This document shows, piece by piece, positions 1-9,839 of a DNA stretch of 64,000 bases. Below the pieces are notes generated by a model. The model did not search any database and was not told where the DNA came from. It saw nothing but the letters and a program-made list of their open reading frames with translations. The stretch comes from Isoetes taiwanensis. Taxonomy: Eukaryota; Streptophyta; Lycopodiopsida; Isoetales; Isoetaceae. The stretch spans positions 4,883,629-4,947,628 of the forward strand of contig JAJEKV010000059.1 in the NCBI GenBank assembly GCA_021234155.1. The letters run 5' to 3'. The translations under genes and the position numbers were made by a program. The stretch's first letter is position 1; each line of letters begins with the position of its first letter.

Positions 1-48
1 TATCTATTTACTTATCTATCTCGCATCTTTTTTTCCCTCTTCACAATG

Positions 49-192
49 CACGCCGGCGTCAGATAGTTTTTCCTATATAGCGGTTTACGCGAGCGTGCAA
101 AACAATTTTATCCCTACTTTCAACTTTCACGCTAAACACGCAGTTCTTAGTTTCTAAGTTTTTAAATAAATAAATATAACACGCCAGCGTGG
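49..192. repeat. CACGCC/GGCGTG palindromic motifs, first cluster
   Basis: Three short palindrome-like motifs occur here: CACGCCGGCGTC at 49-60, CACGCTAAACACG at about 128-140 and CACGCCAGCGTGG at about 180-192. The same motif family returns at 2188-2240, 3475-3740 and 5850-5990. This cluster lies just before a CCCCCAG acceptor-like site ending at 251, so it may sit in an intron like the later clusters. Function unknown; binding sites for a protein are one possibility. Confidence 0.6.
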
Positions 193-251
193 AATCGATA
201 CTTCCGCCACTTCCTATTGATAGATGCCAAGTTACATTAATCACCCCCCAG

Positions 252-480
252 TTGGTGGCGAAGATGCATTGGAATTACATTTGGGCCAGCAATCACGTTC
301 CTCCGGTCGGCTTGGCTCCAATCTCCAACCGGTTGAACTGCTAAAAGAGCACCAACCCGGTGGAGCACCCGGGCTTGCAACCCCGAGTACTTGGATCAAG
401 TAATGATGATGGCAAAGCAGAAAGGCAATGATAGATTTGGGCTCTGGGGCCCTTGCAATCGCATCGGAGGTCGGCCCTTT
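252..480 (+). pseudogene. Coding relic of unknown function (possible exon)
   Basis: After the acceptor-like CCCCCAG ending at 251, one frame stays open for about 50 codons (starting PPVGGEDALELHLGQQ) and closes near 402. A neighbouring frame then continues (DQVMMMAKQKGNDRFGLWG), which suggests a frameshift near 390-400. I do not recognise the protein. It lies upstream of, and in the same orientation as, the decayed coding blocks at 2317-6681 and could be an early exon of that gene. This rests on open frames and splice-like signals only. Confidence 0.25.
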
Positions 481-1742
481 ATCTAATCACTGGAGAATGC
501 GGTACATGCATTGATCGAGTGAATCCCGCATCCGTCATTTCCGAGATTCAAAATGGGAGCTGGTTTCTTAGTGGTTAGCCTCTATGCCGGATGCCCCAAC
601 ATCGAACCACTACCACAGCGTGTATAATGATGCAATGGAGATGGCTCAACCAATGGAACCACTACCGCGAGGCGTTATAATGATGCATTGAGGTTCAACC
701 AATGGGGCAGAGAGGAGGAGCAGGAGGTGGAGGTGGAGCAAAAGGGAGGTGGAGCTAGAGCCCCGGTGTTTTTGCTGGGGTTTTACCTCGATTCACTATG
801 CCCAAATATGGAAATGGGAGATCGATAGCCCAGCTACTCAATAGGATCGGGCTTGAAAACAAGAGGTCCGGGATTTTGTCCGGTTTATCCAGCTTATCCA
901 GATTATATACAATTGTACACTTTTTCCAATGAATACAACAAATTTTGTCTACTTCTATATTTCTACAATGTAATACATGTTACATACCTTTTTAAGCGGT
1001 TTCTTGGCCATGCAACAAATGTTCCAACACTTTCTCCAACAACCAGATCCCCACCGGGTGTTCATGAGGTAAAAACTTCATCCATAGCGCACAGCTTAAT
1101 CAATCTGTAACTTCGGACATACTTATCCCCGAGCGAATTCCATGACACATTCTGATCGGATCGATGGAGTCGATCTTGCATAATCCTACTTTTCCTTTTC
1201 TGATTTGTAGTTAACATGAAACATTCATCTTCCGACACTACGAAAAATTGCTATTCGGACACCTACTATTGGAAATTAATGTTCAAGCTATTGGAATGAG
1301 ATGAGTACCGCACTGCAGAGCCATTCTTGAGAAGCCGATTTGAGTCTCCTCGGGTTGATTTGAGAAGTTGAAAGGCTATGGAAACTCTGGCGGTCGGAAA
1401 ATTCGAATTAGAAGAAAGATTAGGTTAACTACGCTTAGGCGGGATAAATTTGGCGGGATACTTTTTGGGTAGATTGGTTTTAAAACTTAATGAAAGAAGC
1501 TCGGACGGGTCTTCGCCATTATTATTTGTATGTGTCAAGAATATTTCAAACCGCATTTTGTGTTTTCTTGAAATTCAAATTTCTCTATTTCTCGCATGGT
1601 AGAAAAAAGCTATTTCTTGCCGCTTATTTCTCGAACAGCTTCGAAAGTATCCAAACGACCTTAGACTCTGTTACTAGGCGACTCAGGAGATGTCTTCTAA
1701 AGTGAATCGAGGTCGAGGCCGGACCCGGACAGAGAGGAAGCG

Positions 1743-1830
1743 GTGGAAGAGGAATCCCTAAACCCGGCTCCTCTCAAGTTTCGTGAGGGCGTTGATCGAG
1801 AATACCACATGAATACACGAACCCTATTCA
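1743..1830 (+). pseudogene. Possible exon ending at a donor-like site
   Basis: An open frame (EEESLNPAPLKFREGVDREY) runs to TATTCAAG followed by GTATTTAATTT, a good donor sequence at 1831. After it the sequence becomes AT-rich and carries CACGCC palindromes at 2188-2240 before coding-like sequence resumes near 2317. I read it as an exon of the decayed gene that continues downstream. No domain is recognisable. Confidence 0.25.
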
Positions 1831-2300
1831 AGGTATTTAATTTGCCACAAGTAATACACCGTGGTGGAGAGTATTATGCTTGCATGAATTTGAGATATTT
1901 CCTTGCCTTGATTAATATGCTTTGCATGAGTTTGAGTTATTATGCTTTGCATGAATTTTAAAATATTACCATCGTTAATGCTCGATTGTCCGCCTCAGAG
2001 AACATAATTTTGCTTTCGCTTTTATATATAGAATATAGCGGTGTTATACAGGTTGGAGATAGCAATGTTCAATGAGGTTAAATGGTGTGAAATATGGATT
2101 CATGAAGGGTATGTAGCTTAAAATGTGGATGCAAAAGCATTCTAGTTTCAAATTCACGCATAGCATGGTCAATAATAGGAGTACCAACACGCCAAGCGTG
2201 ATTTGTACTAATTTAGGTTTAAAATGCACGCCAAGCGTGATCTCTTGTTCCTCAAAAGTACTCTAAAAAGTGCTCATCTTCTTTTGCGCTGCCCAAGAGG
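1831..2300 (+). other. Intron-like AT-rich stretch with two CACGCC palindromes
   Basis: The stretch opens with GTATTTAATTT and is AT-rich. It holds two copies of the 14-base palindrome-like CACGCCAAGCGTGA at 2188-2201 and 2227-2240, plus a degenerate TCACGCATAGCATGG near 2153. No convincing coding frame is present. Intron identity is inferred from its position between coding-like blocks; the 3' boundary is not certain. Confidence 0.35.
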
Positions 2301-2316
2301 AAGAAAACCCTAATAA

Positions 2317-3427
2317 TTGGGTTCTAATCCCGCCAAGAAAGCAAGGGCGTATCGACCTGCATGCGCACCATATGATCTCACCTTAGATGATGAAGGGTCG
2401 ATTCTTATAGCAACCACCGACCACCGCCTCAAGAGGAAATGGACGAGGGTGCCGAGTGGTACGCTGACCTTGCCAAGACAAATGGCAAGCTCGACTTAAC
2501 TCTCTTCTCGAGGAAAAAAGGAAGCGCATAAGATGGCCAAACAAGGGATCCTAATCTCTTGTGAGGAAGAGGATGACACCAACTCAAAATTGCTCTTGGA
2601 GATTACACAGAGGCGTAAGAAAGATCTGCTCATACTTACTCCTTTGTAGAGCTCTCGCGATACAAGGATACGCTCATGAAGACAGATGTGAACGGTGAGA
2701 CATGTTTCAAGTATGGTTGGCCAACCAATGTAGCGATTACGCCAATATCTATTTGCCAAGGGGTTACAAAATTGCGTAGAGGCATGTTCACTAAACCGAC
2801 ACCAAGTCACTATTTGCAGCAAGCTAGGAATTAGCTAACTTGAAAGCTTCTAAGAGGGTCCTAGATCTAGGGAAGGATGTTCAACCAGTAGTTGTCGGGC
2901 TGGCATGGAGGCTTCTATTTTGAGAATGAACAGACGAGTGGCGCAGCTAGAGGCCATGAACAAGTTTGAATAAATACTCGACCATTATCCATTGGGTCTT
3001 AAGGAAACTTTTGCGATCCATGTGAAGTCCCTCATCCGCTCACCAAGCTCCATTTATGTTAGCGAAGATATGATCCAAAGATATGCCATGGAGATTGTTT
3101 AGAGCATGATTAGTAATCCAGTCAAATGCCTATGCCAAATGGATGTGCTACCTTGGGATATGATCTCGAACAAGCCCGGCCGTGTGGATGAACTTCCGGG
3201 ATATATTGTTAAATGAAAATATTAAATTTGTCGCCATCGACGGGCAAAGATTCGTTGAGGCAATGTAGGCCCTCATCGGCGCAACAACAAAACAGGCCAA
3301 AATGCGTTCTACAATCACTATGCATATAGGAGGTGTCGATATCTTGGATGCCAATACTTCACACGTAGATTTGGCTTGAGATTAGTGCAACGTTGAATGA
3401 AATGGGGAAGACATTTCTATACAAAAG
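2317..3427 (+). pseudogene. Decayed coding block, unknown protein (part of a larger gene)
   Basis: Stitching frames across small indels gives continuous protein-like sequence: NPAKKARAYRPACAPYDLTL, then EGAEWYADLAKTNGKLDL near 2440-2500, SFVELSRYKDTLMKTDVNG near 2640-2690, RRVAQLEAMNKFE near 2925-2970 and NIKFVAIDGQRFVEAM near 3215-3270. Several stops and frame changes interrupt it, so it is not translatable as it stands. It ends at ACAAAAG/GTAACT, a good donor at 3428. The conceptual protein is hydrophilic and unrecognised. It may be the N-terminal part of the protein whose later blocks are at 3861-5827 and 6041-6681. Confidence 0.4.
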
Positions 3428-3474
3428 GTAACTAACTGCATTAGGATGTTAGCATTTTAATATTCACGTCAGTC

Positions 3475-3740
3475 GTGCTTTCAATTCAATTGAATTCACG
3501 CGCGGCCTGGTTTCATAAATTGAATTCACGCCAGGCGTGAAATGAATAAAGTTACTAATGCAATTCATGCCAGGCGTGCTTTCAAATCAAACCAATTCAC
3601 GCCAGCGTTTTTCAAATCAATCAATTCACGCCCGGGCGTTTTTCAAATCAACTTTGGCGTGAATTGATTGATTTGAAAACACACCGGCATGAATTACCGC
3701 ATGAATTGCATTAGTAACTTTATTCATTTCACGCCAGCGC
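3475..3740. repeat. Dense cluster of CACGCC/GGCGTG palindromes
   Basis: At least eight variants of TCACGCCAGGCGTGA lie in about 265 bases. They include CACGTCAGTCGTGC at 3475, TCACGCGCGGCCTGG at 3496, the full TCACGCCAGGCGTGA at 3526-3540, TCATGCCAGGCGTGC at 3566, CACGCCAGCGTTTT near 3598, TCACGCCCGGGCGTTTT near 3627 and CACGCCAGCGCGG near 3730. Several are separated by the same filler, TTCAAATCAAnCAATTCACG. The cluster falls inside an intron-like gap that begins at the donor at 3428. Confidence 0.7.
3538..3731. repeat. 194-bp nested inverted repeat (long hairpin)
   Basis: The outer arms, 3538-3570 and 3699-3731, are perfect 33-base reverse complements. The inner arms, 3611-3632 and 3656-3677, are perfect 22-base reverse complements. 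Between inner and outer arms the match is partial. The transcript could fold into a long stem. The structure lies within the palindrome cluster and carries several copies of the motif. I see no target duplication, so a MITE is not proven. Confidence 0.8.
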
Positions 3741-3860
3741 GGATTTTTCTTTGATCAATTCTATTCAAATCGCCACCGTGTTTCTATTCTATGATATCGA
3801 TTCAATATCCGTACTATTGCAGTCCATACATGGAACAACCGCAACACGCCCGGCCGATGG

Positions 3861-4528
3861 GTGGAATATGGCTGCCCATTGCCCACCGCATGTATGGTCA
3901 AAGTCCGAGGTATCTGCTGCTGGAGCGGACTCGCCGCAGAACAATTATGCTGTGAGAAGAAGAAAACCGCAAGAAAATCAAAGAAAAAGGTGGTGATGAC
4001 ATTGCGGATCCTTCGAAAAGCTCATCTAGCGTGTCAGGTCCAACAGACTTCGTATAAGATTGTGTTTTGTAAGGAGGCAAGATGGCAAAAGTGGAATGAA
4101 TTCTCGGGGACGCTTTATGCACAAAGGAAGCCGCCGATACTATGGGTAGGGTGCCTCCCGCTGATGTAGCATCTTTGACTTGAATGTGACAGATGAGAAA
4201 GACTCGGGGGCTAGACGACTATGGACCATTTGGGTTTTAGACCAAAGGCTTAAAGAAGGAAGTCTTATACAAGAAGAGTGCTTTCACCAAGGATAGGATG
4301 TCCTTCGTTGAGTGTTGCAGCCATGTAAAGGATGTATGCGACAATGAAGTCACCAGTAGGGAGCCGAGTTACAAACGCTTATCGGGGATGTGGCATTATC
4401 CCAAATTGGATTCTTTGGACAAATACAAGGTCATTAATGATGACATCAAGAAGTTTGTATTCGGTCAAAGGACTTCCTTAAGAATTGGAAGGCTAAAAAT
4501 ACAAAACATAAGGAGACTCTACCCCTAA
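3861..4528 (+). pseudogene. Decayed coding block, unknown protein (continuation)
   Basis: Open but frame-shifted coding-like sequence. At 3861-4166 it is lysine-rich and basic. At 4205-4526 it reads through YKKSAFTKDRMSFVECCSHV and ends near NIRRLYP. One stop and at least one frame change break the block. No domain is recognised. Orientation and spacing suggest it belongs to the same ancestral gene as 2317-3427 and the methyltransferase-like block that follows. Confidence 0.3.
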
Positions 4529-4559
4529 GGTAATCGGGCCTAATTGAGAAGAAAAGTGG

Positions 4560-5827
4560 CCCTTGTGAAGAAGATTATTGGAGAAGACGACGCCCTCAAG
4601 ATTGATTCTCCATTGGGTACAGAGGTCTCTTGCCGTAATCAACTTCCGGCCTTAAAAATATATCACTCTTTGTGTTGGACAGCCAGGGTGGGAGAGGAGA
4701 TATGGGCATGAACGGAAGGGACTACAGTGACTTCTTTACCAAATTGATAGGATTGACAACCGAGAGGTCCTTCACTATTGTCATCGTTTGTCCTTGGTGT
4801 GAGTCACATCTGCATGCACTATCCGGCTGCTCATGATCCGGAGTGCCTCAAAGTTATTAGGGAGGGATGCCTAATATATGATGTTAAGGATAATGAGCTG
4901 CGAACATCACGGAAGATGGCACATGTGATCTTTATTATGATATCCATCTTTGTCGACGAGGAATATGATATTGCTAAGGCCAAGGGTGACAATAGCGATG
5001 CATGGGAATGTTTTCTTCTAGATGATCCAGACTTAAGAACTATATTCTTTCATACGGATCGGGATCACGAATGGATGATTCGAGAAGAGGATGAGGATCG
5101 GGACCCCCTCCTAAGTGGGGAAATCAAGTACGAGCTACAAACTAAGGAGAAGGGCCCCTTAAATAAAAATGGATTTCCCCCGTCTATGGCTGCTTACCTC
5201 GTCGAGGCATTTGCTCCAATTGATACAACCTGCTTGGAGCTTCATGTTGGAGGTTATATTGCCCGAGAGGCTCTTATGGGTGCAAGAAGATGTCACCGCT
5301 TTGTGAGTGATGAGCGTGGCCAAAGACTTTCTTGAACCATTCCTCATGCATGTGCTTGCCAAGTCTCCTAAAGGCCCTTATGGCAACCTGAAATCATCGG
5401 CAATCAAAAGTCTAGTAGACTTGTCCAATTCGAAAGTGGACGTTGCTTCGGTGAGGGACCTAGTAATCTATGAGCTGATAAGGAAAGCAATAATGAACGT
5501 GATAGCTGCTAAACCGCTGCTCAAAGTAATCGTGGATGGCGGCCGAACTTAGGGAATAGTTTTGCCCACATTGCGGGGTGATGCAAGCAACAATAGAGTA
5601 GATTCACGGGTTAACAATGAACTAATTGACGGGAAACCCAAAATGAAGGCAACGGGCGCTCTAGTGATTCCACAGGTTTGCCAAATCAATAGTAAAATAA
5701 TGTCGGTTGTGAAGGACGCAAATGAACTAATAGAAAATAACAATTCTAACAAATAAGAAGAAGACGAAGATTAAGGGTGGCGAAGGGGAGAATGATCCTG
5801 ACGGGCAAAGAAAACTCAAGATGATAG
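4560..5827 (+). pseudogene. Decayed protein with beta-class DNA amino-methyltransferase-like layout
   Basis: Stitched across frameshifts near 4795 and 5320, the block gives LFVLDSQGGRGDMGMNG (about 4668-4720), then TERSFTIVIVCPW, a middle region of about 130 residues, then MAAYLVEAFAP followed by CLELHVGGYIAREALMGARR and CHRFVSDE (about 5185-5310). The order matches beta-class N4/N6 amino-methyltransferases: motif IV (normally DPPW/Y) first, then motif X, then motif I (normally DPFxGxG with a later acidic residue). The catalytic DPPW is replaced by DSQG and the glycine-rich loop is degenerate, so an active enzyme is unlikely. Coding-like sequence continues to about 5756, with a donor-like TAG/GTATGG at 5828. 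The family call is weak and rests on motif order only; no search was possible. Confidence 0.35.
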
Positions 5828-6040
5828 GTATGGCCTTGCCCACAAAATCGCGCCACGCCGTGATTTAATTTGTATTACCTTTGAATTAAATCGCCCAAGC
5901 ATGCTTTGATTATTTTTGTTGTCAAACTAAATCACGCCTTGCGGCGAGATTTGATTATGACTATTTCAAATCACGCTTGGCGCGTTTGTATTGTTTGTGT
6001 TATCGTATCTTGCTGACCGGATACATGTTTGATGTTTCAG
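5828..6040 (+). other. Intron-like gap carrying CACGCC palindromes
   Basis: The gap opens with GTATGG at 5828 and closes with TGTTTCAG at 6033-6040. Both are good splice signals, and the next coding block starts directly after them. Inside are four motif variants, including CACGCCGTGATTT near 5855, CACGCCTTGCGGCGAG near 5935 and CACGCTTGGCGCG near 5973, each followed by AT-rich filler. This gives the best support that the palindromes reside in introns. Confidence 0.5.
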
Positions 6041-6681
6041 CTTCCATTGCGTTTCTAAGAAGGTTGTGGTGTTCGACCTAAACGGAGTCCTTTGCAAGAC
6101 TTTCCCGAAAAATAAAGTGGCTAGAGAACAGTTTCATCAGACACCAGTAGAATCAAACACCAAGTGGATCTATCCGCGGCCGCACTTGAAGGAGATGCTA
6201 GATGAGGCATTCAGGTTATTTCGAGTTGGTATTTGGTCATCCATGGAACTAAGGAACATCAAGGATACTTTGGAGGCACTGGGGGAAATGCATAGACATT
6301 GGTTGACCTTTTGGGATCAGAACAAATGTGTGAAGTTCACTAATCCCAAGGATCCAACAGGCAAGCCTATCTTCATCAAACACTTGAGTAACATGATGGG
6401 CCGAACTTGGTATCGAGAATAAGGATGATATAATCATAGTGGATGATGATGCTCTCAAATGCTTCTACAATCAAACACAGTGGGCCACTGAATCCACCAT
6501 CTTACGATCCAAAAACTTTATGACGGATGATTTTACGGTGAAGTTTGTGTCTATTATGCATAATTTGGCTATGGGGATGACGGTGGGTGAAGTGGTAGAT
6601 TCATACCCAGAACTGGATAGAACAGCTGACATGGAACCACATCTTGTTAAACACGTGGAAAAACATGGATTGATCCCTTAA
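6041..6681 (+). pseudogene. FCP1/NIF-type HAD phosphatase-like domain, frameshifted
   Basis: Directly after the acceptor at 6040 the frame reads KKVVVFDLNGVLC, the HAD motif I region of the FCP1-homology family. Next come YPRPHLKEMLDEA and FRVGIWSSMELRNI (motif II region with the serine pair), WDQNKCVKF, PIFIKHLSNM and, after one frameshift near 6405, DDIIIVDDDALKCF (motif III region). A C-terminal helix-rich stretch ends HGLIP at a stop. The second catalytic Asp of DxDxT is Asn (DLNGV). Plant FCP1-domain proteins with DLNGVL exist, so this may be ancestral rather than decay. The family normally dephosphorylates RNA polymerase II tails or related proteins. No start codon is visible, so it is an internal or terminal exon. 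It may be fused to the upstream block or be a separately captured fragment. Confidence 0.7.
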
Positions 6682-6689
6682 TGTTTTAT

Positions 6690-7390
6690 TGGAATATATG
6701 ATATTTTTGTATGATATTTGTGCCATGTATCGATAATTTCGAGTCTGGATTTGCCTCGCAAATAATGCAATGTGTTATTATCAAACCTAATATTATCATC
6801 TAAATGCTCTTCAATTTTGGTCTCATCTATGTTAGCAACTTGCTCTTCATTTTTGCATATTTCAATTCGCATATGAAACGTCACACGTGAATCGCAACCT
6901 TATGTTATTTTTGAAGTCCAAAAAAAAAGATTAAAAAAAACAAAAACCCCCTAGAAGACAATAGCAGGTTGGCGTGATTTTGGAGTTGACATAATCCCAA
7001 TTTAATTGGATGATGGTTCTCTTAATTTTTTCTACTATGCACATTCCCCTTTTTTTTCTCTACATTTGGATTGGGCATGTTTTTTTCAGTAAAAAATTGC
7101 TTTACAATTAACATCAAAGCACTTTGATATGCGCTATTCAATATCATCGAAATAATAAGGAACCAAATGCCTTTAAAGGCTATATATCTGCACAAGCGAA
7201 GAAGTGATAGCTACAACTTAGTCATGTTTGAAGATTGATGTCCTTAATGGTAACAAAGCATGAAATAGAAAATAGTTTTCATTTTAATATTACAACATAT
7301 ATGCTTCGTAATTGTAGATGTAGTTTGTTTCGAGTACATTGTTGACAACATATTGGGTGAGGTTGACCTAACAACTTTTATAGGATTTCA
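6690..7390. other. AT-rich stretch without recognisable genes
   Basis: A/T-rich sequence with poly-A and poly-T runs near 6920 and 7055. I see no motif or extended coding frame. It separates the decayed gene from the Helitron helicase fragment. Confidence 0.5.
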
Positions 7391-7606
7391 GTGGGATTTA
7401 ATAATATTAGTGTGAACACAAATATTGAATGGCAGGTGCATTGCATGTACAAGGTTCAAGGTATCTCCAAAACAGTCCGAGCTAGCAAAATGATAAGAGA
7501 GACTTGCATAATTATATGGGATGAGGCTCCATTGATGCATAAACATGTTTATGAAGCACTTGGAAGCACTTTTGAAGGGCTGGCTAGTAGCTGTCAAAGA
7601 GTTTAA
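7391..7606 (+). pseudogene. PIF1-type Helitron helicase fragment (Walker B region)
   Basis: The 71-codon frame contains IIIWDEAPLMHKHVYEALGS, the Walker B segment with its downstream helix that is characteristic of the PIF1-like helicase domain of plant Helitron Rep-helicase proteins. It ends at a stop soon after. The Walker A loop (GxxGxGKT) and the other helicase motifs are not present nearby, so only about one tenth of the domain survives. It is either debris of an autonomous Helitron or of a host PIF1 gene; the DEAPMMHR-like wording favours the Helitron type. Confidence 0.75.
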
Positions 7607-7609
7607 CAA

Positions 7610-8830
7610 ACTAATCTATGAAAAGAATATAAAAATCATATGAAGCTGAGTGCTACAAATTCCCCACATATAGTACAAATATTGGGTCATTCACAGAAGG
7701 ACGCAAAGGGATAAAGTCTATTCGAGAATAATTCTCTCAGTTGAAACCCTAAACCCTACATATCACGATGATATTGAGATTGTATTTGCTATTAAATTCT
7801 TAGCAATCGTCTGCTCAAAATATTGAGATTATAACCTGAACAAAATTGACATGCAAAACAATTCAAAGTTTCTAAGTTCTTTCGCACCCCCCCTCCCCTT
7901 CTTATTTCTCTATTTGGATTCTTCATACATTGTTTCATATGTTATCAAGTATCAAGTATTCTATTGTCTTGAAGTAGCAATTCGAATTGATTGTAAAAAC
8001 ATAACTTTGAACTATGATTTCAGCCACTTCACCCTCCGGCCATGGAGGGCAACCCTCCTTGCAGTACCTTGTTCTATGATGTTTCTATTTTGGATTTTTT
8101 TTTTCAATTTTTATGGAGCTTTTCTTTACGGGCAAATTGTATACCTCTATTTTTTGGCAAAATTCTGAAAGTGACCCAATTTTAGGGGTATCTTTCTTGA
8201 TGATCCAAATAGAAATGTGTTCATCACTGAATTATAATATGAGGAAGATATAATTTTCATCAAAGTTAAAATCACTTGAATCGGAGCCTGGAATCACAGG
8301 TTACATTATTTTTTAGATACAAAAAAATTCTAACTATAACTTGAGATTTCGGACTCCAATTCAGATGATTTTAGCTTTGATGGGAAGATACATCTAAAGA
8401 AGCAAGAATTCATTAACTAAGGAAATTTGGTTTTCTCATTTGACAACGAAATAGGTTGTAGTAAGATGTTGGGAACAAAAAAATTGTCCTCGTCGACCAT
8501 CTGTCAACAACACCGTCAGAAAATAGGGTATATCTCATTAAAATATCCTTCTGACCTTCCATAAGAGTACAACACCCACCTTTCGAAACCACGTGACCGA
8601 AGCCAACAAGCGGCACCAGGGCTATACACCTCGATGAAAGGTTGACCCTAGCAATCCTCGACATCAGCAATGGCACCCACCCTCGGCATGGCACAATTCA
8701 ATGTGGCACACCAGGCGAGGATCGCTGCCTCAGCCAAGGATCACTGCCGAAACTCTAAAACCTAATCTCTCTTAATCAACTCCCTAACTACTACTGTTGT
8801 CGATAAAAAGGGTAGGCAACCAAATTTCTA
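7610..8830. other. Gene-free stretch
   Basis: No supported coding region. AAACCCTAAACCCTA at about 7745 is a short telomere-repeat-like box. Poly-T rich segments follow at 8095-8115 and 8830-8870; the last is the A-rich tail of the retroposon copy next to it. Confidence 0.5.
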
Positions 8831-9040
8831 ATTCTTATTTTTTTTCTTTTGTTTTTGTTTTATTGTTTTTGGTTGCCCCTACGGGGCAAACCCTTGTTTA
8901 TGTGGGTTTATGGCATATCCTAGGTATATGCTAGAATATACTTAGGATATGCTGATGACTGCTCAAAACCTACTATTCGCTGTAAACTGTCAGACACCTG
9001 CGTTCTGGATCCAGGATGCTCCAACCGAGTAACTGGCAGG
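8830..9040 (-). mobile_element. Short A-tailed retroposon (SINE-like), copy 1
   Basis: Read on the minus strand it goes from CTGCCAGTTACTCGG (about 9040) through TTTACAG, TTTTGAGCAGTCATCAGCAT and GCATATACCTAGGATATGCC to GGGTTTGCCCCGTAGGGGC (hairpin), then AACC and an A-rich tail of about 40 bases (8830-8870). The same series of blocks occurs on the plus strand at 44761-44937 and, more diverged, at 46353-46485. A shared body ending in a hairpin and an A-rich tail suggests a non-LTR retroposon. I found no clear pol III A/B boxes and could not fix the 5' end. Confidence 0.6.
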
Positions 9041-9189
9041 GAAGACCGAAGATTTTCCTTCCTCCTTACTCCTCCTTCCTCAAGATCGAATGGAGGGTTA
9101 GCGGAAGGAAAGAGCACAGAAAATCCGGCTGCACAGGAAGTTCGGCGTGCACCTTCAATGGACGTTTGAGATTTTGATGCTGCCAGAGT

Positions 9190-9799
9190 ACTTCCTTTGA
9201 TGCTTCCTTTGATCCAGGAAGTAAAAACATGGCTTACATCAGTCTTCGAAGCAGCAGAGAAGGAAAGGATATGCCAGAGTTTGATTCCCAGTCCGTGGCT
9301 CACCCTCACAGCTTGGCCATCATATCCCAGAACCGAACTCAGATGGCTGGTACCCTTGCTTCTGATATGCGGCAGCAGAATTTTGCCTTCAAGGTATGTG
9401 GATTTTGCAGGTTTTAAAAAGACTTCTGTCGTTACCTTGAAAGCTATTTTTTTAGTTTCTAGAACAAATGTATTGACACAACCTTTACAACAGCTGCCAG
9501 AGTTCGTGGTCTTATCTTAAAGCAGAGTTACAACAACTCAAACCCTTGCCAGCATTGCTCATCTTTTGAATCTTAAGGATACTGAAACTGGAAGGTCCAT
9601 CCCAGATAATTATTTCAATTTAAGGTATCCTGTTGATGGACATGCTCGAAGTGATCCATCTATCTCGGCGCCTTCTAGCGATGGGCCTGTGGCATCACAT
9701 GGGCCTAGCATGAATGTTTTTTTTGGTAATCAACAGGAATCTAGTCTGACAGGCTTAGAGAGACCTTTCAGCCTTTACCATCTCGAGGTTGAAGGCAAG
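9190..9799 (+). pseudogene. Fragment of an unidentified gene, two exon-like blocks
   Basis: Block one reads SVAHPHSLAIISQNRTQMAG then DMRQQNFAFK and stops at TTCAAG/GTATGTGG (donor at 9394). Block two (about 9540-9799) reads ASIAHLLNLKDTETGRSIPD, NYFNLRYPVDGHARSD and PFSLYHLEVEGK, ending at GGCAAG/GTATAT. Both blocks have good splice donors and sensible codon content, so they derive from a real spliced gene. I do not recognise the protein. Isolated between repeats, it is probably a captured fragment. Confidence 0.4.
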
Positions 9800-9839
9800 G
9801 TATATGTGCATACAGTGATGTTTTGTAATATCATTTAAT

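Noticed and set aside
3475-3740. CRISPR-like reading of the spaced palindromes
   Set aside because: Repeats are short, variable and irregularly spaced, spacers repeat each other, and the genome is a plant nuclear one.
7740-7760. Telomere-like AAACCCTAAACCCTA
   Set aside because: Only about two units; a common short box in plant DNA, not an interstitial telomere array.
8920-9309. 129-codon minus-strand frame
   Set aside because: Its 3' half overlaps the retroposon copy and its 5' half is antisense to the exon-like block at 9230-9393.
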